From the NCBI GenBank assembly GCA_003152955.1, contig PMBQ01000311.1, positions 1 to 10,907 on the forward strand: 10,907 nt of DNA, given 5' to 3'. Below the pieces are notes generated by a model that did no database searches, was not told where the DNA came from, and saw only the letters and a program-made list of their open reading frames with translations. Positions 5,168 through 10,907 of the stretch are shown here, in pieces. The position numbers were made by a program, and so were the translations under genes. Each line of letters starts with the position of its first letter. Within the stretch, counting starts at the first letter, position 1. This DNA is from Candidatus Bathyarchaeota archaeon. Its GTDB lineage: Archaea; Thermoproteota; Bathyarchaeia; 40CM-2-53-6; FEN-987.

Positions 5168-6135
5168 AACTGACGCTACCGAAAGGTTCTCTTGAAAAAG
5201 CAACTTTCGAACTCTTTCAGAAAGCACACTACAAAATCTCCGGGCACGATAGAACATACCGCCCCGTCATCAGCGACCCTGACATCGAGTTGAAGATTCT
5301 TCGTCCACAAGAGATTCCGATCTATGTCGCCGAGGGTATGCAGGATATCGGAATAACGGGCTCTGATTGGATCAAGGAAACCGGGGCTGAAGTTGAGAAA
5401 CTTCAAGATCTTGAATACGGCCGCGTACGCATAGTTGCGGCCATACCGAAGAGCATGCCCTACGGGTCTGTCAATTCGCTTTTTGAAGGACTGTGGAACC
5501 AAGGTCGACCAGTACGTATATCCACCGAATATCTCAACATAGCCTCTCAATACGTCAAGAACATGCCGGAATATCTGAGGCGATTTGGCTCTCAGGAGCC
5601 GGTAATTGTGACGCCTTGGTGGAGAAAAGGAGAGAATCACAATGTCACCATCTATCTCTCCTTCGGAGCAACAGAAGCCAAACCGCCAGAAGACGCTGAC
5701 CTCATCATAGAAGTAACTGAAACAGGCACATCACTGGAACAGAACGAACTAAAACAAATAGATACAATTTTGGTATCCACTTCGCAACTGATTGCGAATA
5801 AACAGGCTCTGGCGGATCCCTGGAAGAGGGAGAAAATCTACGATGTACTAACACTTCTCAAAGGTGTAGTTGAAGCGCAGAAACGGCTGCACATATTCGT
5901 CAATGTCAAAGAGGAGAACCTTCAAGAACTCTTGGACAAGCTTCCGGCACTCAGAACACCGACCATCAATCCCCTATCGAAGAAAGGGTGGTACGCGATC
6001 AACACAGTCGTCGAGAAAAGCCAACTTCCTCAGTTACTCCCAACTCTCCGAAGACTCGCTCAGGGTCTCGTCGTGCATGAGCCTCAGCAGGTGCTAGCAC
6101 TGGAAGAGATCGCGAACGGAAGAACAGAACAATGA
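5164..6135 (+). CDS. hisG: ATP phosphoribosyltransferase, long form (histidine step 1)
   Basis: This joins ATP and PRPP in the first step of histidine synthesis. HisG homology begins at LKLTLPKGSLEKATFELF, well upstream of the first usual start codon (TTG at 5290), so a 5290 start would delete the conserved N-terminus. The frame is closed by TAG at 5134 and has no ATG, GTG or TTG before 5290. CTG at 5164 (or CTG 5170, or ATT 5140) must serve, unless one base is missing here. From 5164 there are 323 residues: ILRPQEIPIYVAEG (45-58), GITGSDW (63-69), the PRPP loop EVTETGTSLEQN (183-194), and a C-terminal ACT-like domain from about 242 on. That domain marks the long, HisZ-independent form in which histidine inhibits allosterically. 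The stop overlaps the hisD ATG (ATGA). Confidence 0.93.
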   Translation: MKLTLPKGSLEKATFELFQKAHYKISGHDRTYRPVISDPDIELKILRPQEIPIYVAEGMQDIGITGSDWIKETGAEVEKLQDLEYGRVRIVAAIPKSMPYGSVNSLFEGLWNQGRPVRISTEYLNIASQYVKNMPEYLRRFGSQEPVIVTPWWRKGENHNVTIYLSFGATEAKPPEDADLIIEVTETGTSLEQNELKQIDTILVSTSQLIANKQALADPWKREKIYDVLTLLKGVVEAQKRLHIFVNVKEENLQELLDKLPALRTPTINPLSKKGWYAINTVVEKSQLPQLLPTLRRLAQGLVVHEPQQVLALEEIANGRTEQ

Positions 6136-7430
6136 GGCCATTGCTTCCCAAAGTGCGCGTGACTCAGGACAATTTCAAGAAAGTCGCTGCAAACGTTCGA
6201 AGTCAAGTCCAAGGTCTTCCTAGAAAGGAGGCGCTTGTAAGAAGAATCATCAGCGACATTCGAAAAAGAGGCGATAGAGCGGTCGTCGATTACACGCGTA
6301 GGTTCGACGGCGCTAACCTTCGTCAGGATCAACTGCGAATCCCACGAGGCGAAATCGCAAAAGCACAGGAACGTGTCGGTCAACCACTGCTCTCAGCATT
6401 ACGTTTTTCATTACAGCGCCTCGAAGTTTTGCAGGGAGAACTACTATCCAAAGGTACGTTTTCCTCTGAGTTCAATGGGTTCCATTTGCGACTTGCACTC
6501 AAACCTCTATCATCCGTAGGTTGCTACGTGCCGGGCGGAAGAGCAATCTACCCAAGTACAATTCTGATGACCGCGGGGCTGGCCAAACTTGCAGGTGTAC
6601 CGCGCGTCGTGATATGCACCCCGCCAGATTCAACAGGAGCCGTCAACGATGCGGTTCTCGCGGCAGCGAGTCTCTGCAAGGTGGATGAAGTTTACAGGTG
6701 CGGCGGCGTCCAAGCCATTGCAGCTCTAGCCTACGGCACGAATACGATTCACAGGGTGGAGAAGGTTGTTGGTCCAGGCGGCATCTTTGTAGCACTTGCC
6801 AAAAAGGTCGTCTCGGGTGACGTGGCCATCGATTTCTTCGCTGGCCCCACCGAACTGATCGTACTCGCCGACAAAACCACAGATCCAAGACTCGCAGCAT
6901 GGGATCTCGTCGCTCAGGCTGAACATGGAGCGGACTGCCTCTCTGGATTAGTGACATGTTCAGAAAATGTGGTGGAGAGTGTACGTTCGGAGATCGAACA
7001 GATACTCCCTCAAATTGAACGACGAAAATACGTAGAATCATCCTTCGTGAGAGGCTTCTCAGCTTTGTGTGACAACTGGGATGAGGCATGCGAATTCGTG
7101 AATCATGTGGCCCCTGAGCATTTGGAGTTGCTGACAGAGAACGCCCGGACACTCTCTGAAAAAATCCAAAATGCCGGCTTAATTCTTATTGGGCCATTTG
7201 CTCCAGTGGCCGCAACTGACTATTGCGTCGGCTCAGATCACGTCTTACCAACCGGAGGATTTGCGAAAAGTCACGCCGGATTGTCGTCATTGGATTTCGT
7301 CAGACCAACTTGGACAATCGAAGGCTCGTCGGAAGGTCTGGAGTCCGTTCTTCAACCTTTGCAAGTCCTGACCACTGCGGAAGGTCTTCCCAATCACTAT
7401 CGCTCAGTTGAATCCCGTTTCACGAAGTGA
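6132..7430 (+). CDS. hisD: Histidinol dehydrogenase (last two histidine steps)
   Basis: This zinc enzyme oxidises histidinol to histidine in two NAD-dependent steps. At 432 residues it has the standard length. Visible motifs are VPGGRAIYPS (133-142), AGPTE (237-241, usually AGPSE), AQAEHGAD (261-268), VAPEHLEL (326-333) and DHVLPTGG (369-376). Residues matching the E. coli set are all present at a constant offset of three: zinc ligands Q262, H265, D363 and H422, and catalytic E329 and H330. GPGGIFV (214-220) replaces the usual GPGN, a mild change near the NAD site. The ATG at 6132 overlaps the hisG stop by four bases. hisC follows in the same frame after only two codons. Confidence 0.97.
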   Translation: MRPLLPKVRVTQDNFKKVAANVRSQVQGLPRKEALVRRIISDIRKRGDRAVVDYTRRFDGANLRQDQLRIPRGEIAKAQERVGQPLLSALRFSLQRLEVLQGELLSKGTFSSEFNGFHLRLALKPLSSVGCYVPGGRAIYPSTILMTAGLAKLAGVPRVVICTPPDSTGAVNDAVLAAASLCKVDEVYRCGGVQAIAALAYGTNTIHRVEKVVGPGGIFVALAKKVVSGDVAIDFFAGPTELIVLADKTTDPRLAAWDLVAQAEHGADCLSGLVTCSENVVESVRSEIEQILPQIERRKYVESSFVRGFSALCDNWDEACEFVNHVAPEHLELLTENARTLSEKIQNAGLILIGPFAPVAATDYCVGSDHVLPTGGFAKSHAGLSSLDFVRPTWTIEGSSEGLESVLQPLQVLTTAEGLPNHYRSVESRFTK

Positions 7431-7436
7431 AACGCA

Positions 7437-8519
7437 TTGAGCAATTGGCTTAACGATAGACTCTCGACGCTCAACTCACGAGAAAGCTACAATCTCGGCT
7501 CGAATTCGAAAGCGAAGAATATCCGAGCGAAGTTGGACGCTAATGAGAATTGGCACATCCCAGCCGAAGAAGTTCATCGGTTAGTTAGCGAAGCCGTAGC
7601 GCAGGTCGATGTCCGCGGATACCATCTGGGCATCGTGGAGGAACTCTGCACGGCCGTTGCAAAGCGTCTCTCCTTGTCGGAGGGCATGATCGTCCCGACG
7701 CAGGGAGCTGATCAGGGAATCGATTTACTCTCTCAAGGCTTCTTACGCGAAGGAGATCGAGCAATCATCGTGGGGCCAACATATTCATTCTACGCGTTGA
7801 GAGCCTCGCTAGCTGGCGCGCGCTGCACTGAAATCAAACTCAACGATGATTTCTCGCTGCCCGTTGAAACAATTCTGAAGGAAGCCAGCGACGAAGGGGT
7901 GATCTTTCTCTGTTCTCCGAACAATCCTACTGGAAATCAATTCGCAAGTGATGACATCCTCAGACTGAGCGAGAAATTTCCTGGTATAGTCGTTCTTGAC
8001 GAAGCATACATTGACTTCGCTGCAAATAGTCTTGTCAAGGAGGTCGAGAACCGGCGCAACCTCGTGGTATTGCGCACGTTCTCGAAAGCATTCGGCCTAG
8101 CGGACATCCGCCTAGGATTAATCATAGCTCATCCTGACTGGGCATCGGTCTTTCTCGACCGTATACAATACCCCTATCCGCTCAGCAGTCTCGCTGTATC
8201 AATCGCCCTTCGAATGCTTCAAGAATTTCAGTTAGTGGAGAATGGTGTCGCGTCGTTGAAGAAGGAGCGAAAATGGCTTCTCGAACAGCTAAAACAGATT
8301 GATGACGTTAAAGCCTTTGATTCTCAGACGAACTTTGTCCTTCTGAGTCTTCCGATAGATGCAACCCGAGGATTCAACGGGCTTCTTGAGCGAGGCATAG
8401 CGACTAAGAAGGTAGGACGCATCCTGAACCTGCCCAATTGCATTCGAGTCACTGTCGGGACCAGAGCGATGAACTCGGACTTTCTAGAGGCACTTAAGGT
8501 GGTATTGATCAATGCCTGA
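7437..8519 (+). CDS. hisC: Histidinol-phosphate aminotransferase
   Basis: This PLP enzyme transaminates imidazole-acetol phosphate to histidinol phosphate. The 360-residue protein shows the class I/II aminotransferase set: LDANENW (33-39), the cofactor-contact motif SPNNPTGN (160-167), VLDEAYIDFA (186-195), and RTFSKAFGLADIRLG (213-227) with PLP-binding lysine K217 and substrate-type R225. The C-terminal IRVTVGTRAMNSDFLEAL closes the small domain. The start is a TTG at 7437, six bases after the hisD stop and in the same frame. AAGTGA just upstream is a weak ribosome site. No earlier start is possible, because the hisD TGA closes the frame. The end overlaps the HAD gene by 8 bases. Confidence 0.95.
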   Translation: MSNWLNDRLSTLNSRESYNLGSNSKAKNIRAKLDANENWHIPAEEVHRLVSEAVAQVDVRGYHLGIVEELCTAVAKRLSLSEGMIVPTQGADQGIDLLSQGFLREGDRAIIVGPTYSFYALRASLAGARCTEIKLNDDFSLPVETILKEASDEGVIFLCSPNNPTGNQFASDDILRLSEKFPGIVVLDEAYIDFAANSLVKEVENRRNLVVLRTFSKAFGLADIRLGLIIAHPDWASVFLDRIQYPYPLSSLAVSIALRMLQEFQLVENGVASLKKERKWLLEQLKQIDDVKAFDSQTNFVLLSLPIDATRGFNGLLERGIATKKVGRILNLPNCIRVTVGTRAMNSDFLEALKVVLINA

Positions 8520-9645
8520 GAAGTACGACAGCGTCAAGACTTCAGACGGGCGAGCCTGGATCAAACCATCATGTCTCCCAGAATTATGCAAAGTTGATGC
8601 CGTGGTCTTCGATTGCGACGGTGTCTTGGTGGATGCTCGTAGGTCTTATGACGCAACCATAACTGAAGTTGCAGAGAGAATATTGCGTGAGAACATCGGT
8701 ATCAATTCACCTAGGAAGAACTTCACGCCGAACCTGATTCGGCAGCTTCGTCGAACTGGTGGATTCAACAACGATTGGGATTCTACGTATGCATTAATCC
8801 TGTTTTCAATTATGGCCCTCCCGAAGAGCGAGGCGCACAGGCTGGCTCATGAAAGTTTACCGAACGGAAGCAAGGAATCACTCCGAATCTCCCCCAGAGA
8901 AATCAGGACAGTAGTAGACGAGTTCTGTTCTACAACAACAGACTTGAGCATTGGTTGCGAAGCTGTGAACAGCTACCTCCACACTGCTCAACTGTCCCGC
9001 GATTCAGCCTCCGTTATCGCCACGGTACAGGAGCAGCTCGGCTACCCAGGCAGCCCACCCAACAGTTTCTTGTCCACACTGTTCGACGAGATTTACCACG
9101 GCCCCAAGCTCTTTCAGAGGATGTACGGCGTTCAGGCTCACCACTACAAGGGAAGAGGCTTCATCGAGAACGAACGATTACTCATTCGACGAAAAGATCT
9201 TGAGACGTTAAGCAAGCTACTGGGAGGACGGCGACTTGCCCTAGTTACAGGCCGTCCCTACCTTGCAACCAAACACGTGCTCCGAGATATGATGAAGTAC
9301 TTCAACCGTGAAGCATCGTTTTTCATCGGCGACCTCGATGTCCATCCCAAGCTAGCTCCACAACTTACCCAATTTCGAAAACCAAGTGGGCGCAGCCTGA
9401 TTCACACCCAGCGAAATCTGTCTTCCGAAATGTTGCTCTATGTAGGAGACTCAGCCGAAGATGCGAGGATGGCAGAAGATGCAAAGCGACTAAAAGTACG
9501 AGTGTTATTTGCAGGTATCTACGGCACAGGCATAGGTCACGAAGAGCAGTCGAAGTTCTTCAGAGATCGAGGGGCCGATTTGATCCTTCCTACAGTTCGT
9601 CAGGTTCCAATCATTCTGAGGGCCGCGAAAAATGAGAAACGCTGA
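8512..9645 (+). CDS. HAD-superfamily phosphatase, candidate histidinol-phosphate phosphatase
   Basis: This is a haloacid-dehalogenase-fold hydrolase. Motif I is VVFDCDGVLVD with nucleophile D34 and acid/base D36. Motif II is VTGRP (T246). The motif III lysine is probably K290 in RKPSGRS, and motif IV is YVGDSAEDARMA (D313, D317). About 200 residues between motifs I and II form an unusually large, probably helical cap that includes GGFNNDW (83-89); 377 residues is long for the family. That motif recalls the HAD subfamily IA 'hypothetical 1' group, from memory. It lies between hisC and hisB, overlapping them by 8 and 14 bases. Histidinol-phosphate phosphatase is the one step without another candidate in the operon, so that role is strongly suggested but not proved. 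Other sugar- or amino-acid-phosphate substrates remain possible. Confidence 0.85.
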   Translation: MPEKYDSVKTSDGRAWIKPSCLPELCKVDAVVFDCDGVLVDARRSYDATITEVAERILRENIGINSPRKNFTPNLIRQLRRTGGFNNDWDSTYALILFSIMALPKSEAHRLAHESLPNGSKESLRISPREIRTVVDEFCSTTTDLSIGCEAVNSYLHTAQLSRDSASVIATVQEQLGYPGSPPNSFLSTLFDEIYHGPKLFQRMYGVQAHHYKGRGFIENERLLIRRKDLETLSKLLGGRRLALVTGRPYLATKHVLRDMMKYFNREASFFIGDLDVHPKLAPQLTQFRKPSGRSLIHTQRNLSSEMLLYVGDSAEDARMAEDAKRLKVRVLFAGIYGTGIGHEEQSKFFRDRGADLILPTVRQVPIILRAAKNEKR

Positions 9646-10210
9646 GATAGATAGAAAGACCAAGGAGACCCACGTTCAAGTCTCCGTCTCACTGGACGGG
9701 AAAGGCTCAGCTGCTAACCAAACGCAAGTCCGGTTCCTGGACCATATGCTCGATTCCTTGGCCACTCACAGCCTCATAGATCTTGAGGTGAAAGCCGAAG
9801 GCGATCTGCAACACCACATCGTCGAAGACGTGGCGTTGGCACTCGGATCGGCCCTCAACAAGGCGTTGGGGGATCGGAGTGGGATTCGGAGATTCGGCTA
9901 CTCGATTGTTCCCATGGACGATGCGCTTGCCCTCGCTGCAGTTGACCTTGTCCGACGTCCCTTCGCATCAGTACGACTTCAAATTGAAAGAACAATGATT
10001 GAAGACACACCAAGAGAAGACCTAGACCATTTCCTTCCATCGCTTTCGACAACACTCGAAGCCACTCTCCACGTCAAGGTCCTGGAAGGTGCGAATGATC
10101 ATCACAAGGTCGAGGCGGCATTCAAAGCCTTCTCCATCGCCCTTGGAAACGCGATTGCCTTCGACACAAGGCGGCCTCTCCAAACCCCATCATCGAAAGG
10201 AGTGATGTAG
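9632..10210 (+). CDS. hisB: Imidazoleglycerol-phosphate dehydratase
   Basis: This manganese-dependent enzyme dehydrates imidazoleglycerol phosphate to imidazole-acetol phosphate. It is the single-domain form, 192 residues, without a fused phosphatase. The metal-binding motifs are FLDHMLDSLATHS (35-47), HHIVED (61-66) and DHHKVEAAFKA (156-166), with VPMDDA (93-98) between. The first histidine motif is the compact GDLQHHIVED rather than the bacterial GDxxxDDHHTVED, as I recall from archaeal enzymes. The ATG at 9632 lies inside the end of the HAD gene (14-base overlap), which supports a split HolPase/HisB arrangement of two separate proteins made together. Confidence 0.96.
   Translation: MRNAEIDRKTKETHVQVSVSLDGKGSAANQTQVRFLDHMLDSLATHSLIDLEVKAEGDLQHHIVEDVALALGSALNKALGDRSGIRRFGYSIVPMDDALALAAVDLVRRPFASVRLQIERTMIEDTPREDLDHFLPSLSTTLEATLHVKVLEGANDHHKVEAAFKAFSIALGNAIAFDTRRPLQTPSSKGVM
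10199..10206 (+). promoter_or_regulatory. Strong ribosome binding site for hisH
   Basis: GGAGTGAT ends six bases before the hisH ATG and is complementary to the archaeal 16S 3' end, allowing one missing G relative to GGAGGTGAT. It lies within the last codons of hisB. It is the clearest Shine-Dalgarno sequence in the window and fixes the hisH start at 10213. Confidence 0.7.
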
Positions 10211-10212
10211 CA

Positions 10213-10806
10213 ATGCGTGTTTCAATCTTCAACTACGGCGTGGGAAATCTGTACAGCGTCCAAACTGCACTAAAACGAGAAGGCGCCAAACCTCAGATAA
10301 CTTCCGACATTCGCAAAGCAAAGGTCGCCGACGCACTCATCCTACCCGGCGTCGGTAGCTTCAGCGAGGCTGCAAGCAAACTGCCGCGGAATGAAATTCG
10401 TGATTTGGCAAGTACAGGCAAGCCAATTCTGGGAGTCTGCTTGGGACTCCAACTCTTTTTCGAGAGCAGCGATGAAGGACCTGGCAAAGGCTTGGGACTC
10501 ATCTCAGGACAAGTAAGGCGCCTCCCTTCAACAGTGAAAGTGCCTCAGATCGGATGGAACGTGTTGAAGGTAAGAAATCGCAGCGAACTTGTCGAGGGAG
10601 TGCCAGACGAATCATGGGTCTACTACGTGCACTCATACTACCCAGACACCCACGACGATTGTATCGTCGCGACCACCGAGTACGGTCTAGAGTATCCAAG
10701 TCTCATTGCTAAGAAAAACATCTTCGGCACACAGTTCCATCCTGAAAAATCAGGAACCTCAGGACGCACTATTCTACAGAATTTTCTTCGACTGGTCAGA
10801 AGGTGA
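10213..10806 (+). CDS. hisH: Imidazole glycerol phosphate synthase, glutaminase subunit
   Basis: This class I glutamine amidotransferase releases ammonia from glutamine and channels it to HisF. At 197 residues the length is standard. The N-terminal FNYGVGNLYSV (6-16), oxyanion region LPGVGSF (44-50), nucleophile elbow GVCLGLQLFF (C76) and catalytic pair in FHPEKSG (H176, E178) are all present. PQIGWN (111-116) and YYVHSYY (137-143) are further family signatures. It starts two bases after hisB behind a good ribosome site. Its TGA overlaps the hisA GTG (GTGA). Its partner hisF is not in the window and is expected after hisA. Confidence 0.97.
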   Translation: MRVSIFNYGVGNLYSVQTALKREGAKPQITSDIRKAKVADALILPGVGSFSEAASKLPRNEIRDLASTGKPILGVCLGLQLFFESSDEGPGKGLGLISGQVRRLPSTVKVPQIGWNVLKVRNRSELVEGVPDESWVYYVHSYYPDTHDDCIVATTEYGLEYPSLIAKKNIFGTQFHPEKSGTSGRTILQNFLRLVRR

Positions 10807-10907
10807 AAGAGTTGGAGATATGGGCCGCCGTCGATCTGCACCAAGGACGAGTTGTCTCTCTCCGCGAAGGAAACCCTGAGCAGAGCACCGTGTGGAGCGA
10901 CGATCCC
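10803..10907 (+). CDS. hisA: ProFAR isomerase HisA, N-terminal part only
   Basis: Thirty-five codons are present before the window ends. GTG at 10803 overlaps the hisH stop by four bases. The reading EIWAAVDLHQGRVVSL, then a GNPEQSTVWSDDP stretch, matches the first beta strand of HisA with its catalytic Asp (D11 here) and the conserved DP that ends the first loop. HisA isomerises ProFAR to PRFAR, the substrate of HisF-HisH. HisF has a similar first strand, but the AVDL and xxDP pattern favours HisA. Confidence 0.88.
   Translation, partial: MKELEIWAAVDLHQGRVVSLREGNPEQSTVWSDDP

Noticed and set aside
5176..5640. 154-codon minus-strand ORF
   Set aside because: It lies wholly opposite hisG, whose protein motifs are unambiguous; the minus-strand translation resembles no family I know.
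5290..6135. hisG starting at TTG 5290
   Set aside because: This would remove the conserved KGSLEKATFELF and following residues that are plainly encoded in the same frame from 5164.
6643..7152. 169-codon minus-strand ORF
   Set aside because: It is antisense to the catalytic core of hisD, with Arg/Pro-rich low-information sequence.
1..10907. CRISPR array, insertion sequence or prophage
   Set aside because: No regularly spaced long repeats, transposase, integrase or phage-type genes are seen; the window is occupied by metabolic and transport genes.

Overview
The window looks archaeal. The protein families are archaeal in type: a phosphate regulator that joins an AbrB-like DNA-binding domain to PhoU helices, a long-form HisG, and a HisB with the compact HHxxE motif. 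Genes are packed with 4-17 base overlaps, GTG and TTG starts are common, and AT-rich TATA-like boxes lie in front of the main transcription units. The his gene order (G-D-C-HAD phosphatase-B-H-A) and the HisG and HisC N-termini recall Nitrososphaerota/Thermoproteota (TACK) archaea. That placement is an inference from memory of such operons, not a search result. Base composition is close to balanced. I see no mobile element, tRNA, rRNA or CRISPR array.

Region 1 (1-3849) is a phosphate uptake and control locus. pstS, the phosphate-binding protein, runs leftward out of the window and lacks its C-terminus. pstB, the transporter ATPase, diverges from it across a 146-base shared control region and is followed by phoU and an AbrB-PhoU regulator. 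The permease genes pstC and pstA are not in the window; they may lie beyond the left edge after pstS.

Region 2 (3850-4962) has a 213-base gap holding several inverted repeats and an orphan membrane-segment-like reading frame, then a lone PhzF-family isomerase-like gene.

Region 3 (about 5059-10907) is a histidine operon behind a clear TATA box: hisG, hisD, hisC, a HAD phosphatase, hisB, hisH and the start of hisA, nearly all overlapping. HisG does the first step. HisA, HisH (with HisF, not in the window) and HisB make and dehydrate the imidazole intermediate. HisC transaminates it, the HAD protein is a good candidate for the histidinol-phosphate phosphatase, and HisD makes histidine. hisF and hisI/E would be expected past the right edge.

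The most unusual point is the front of the his operon. The HisG frame has no ATG, GTG or TTG at the point where homology begins. Instead, a 21-codon ORF that starts just after the predicted transcription start ends in a TGA overlapping a CTG (CTGA), which looks like stop-start coupling to a CTG-initiated hisG. Other points of interest are the large-cap HAD protein, shared TAGGAAAC motifs in intergenic DNA, and a Met-rich repeat linker in PstS.
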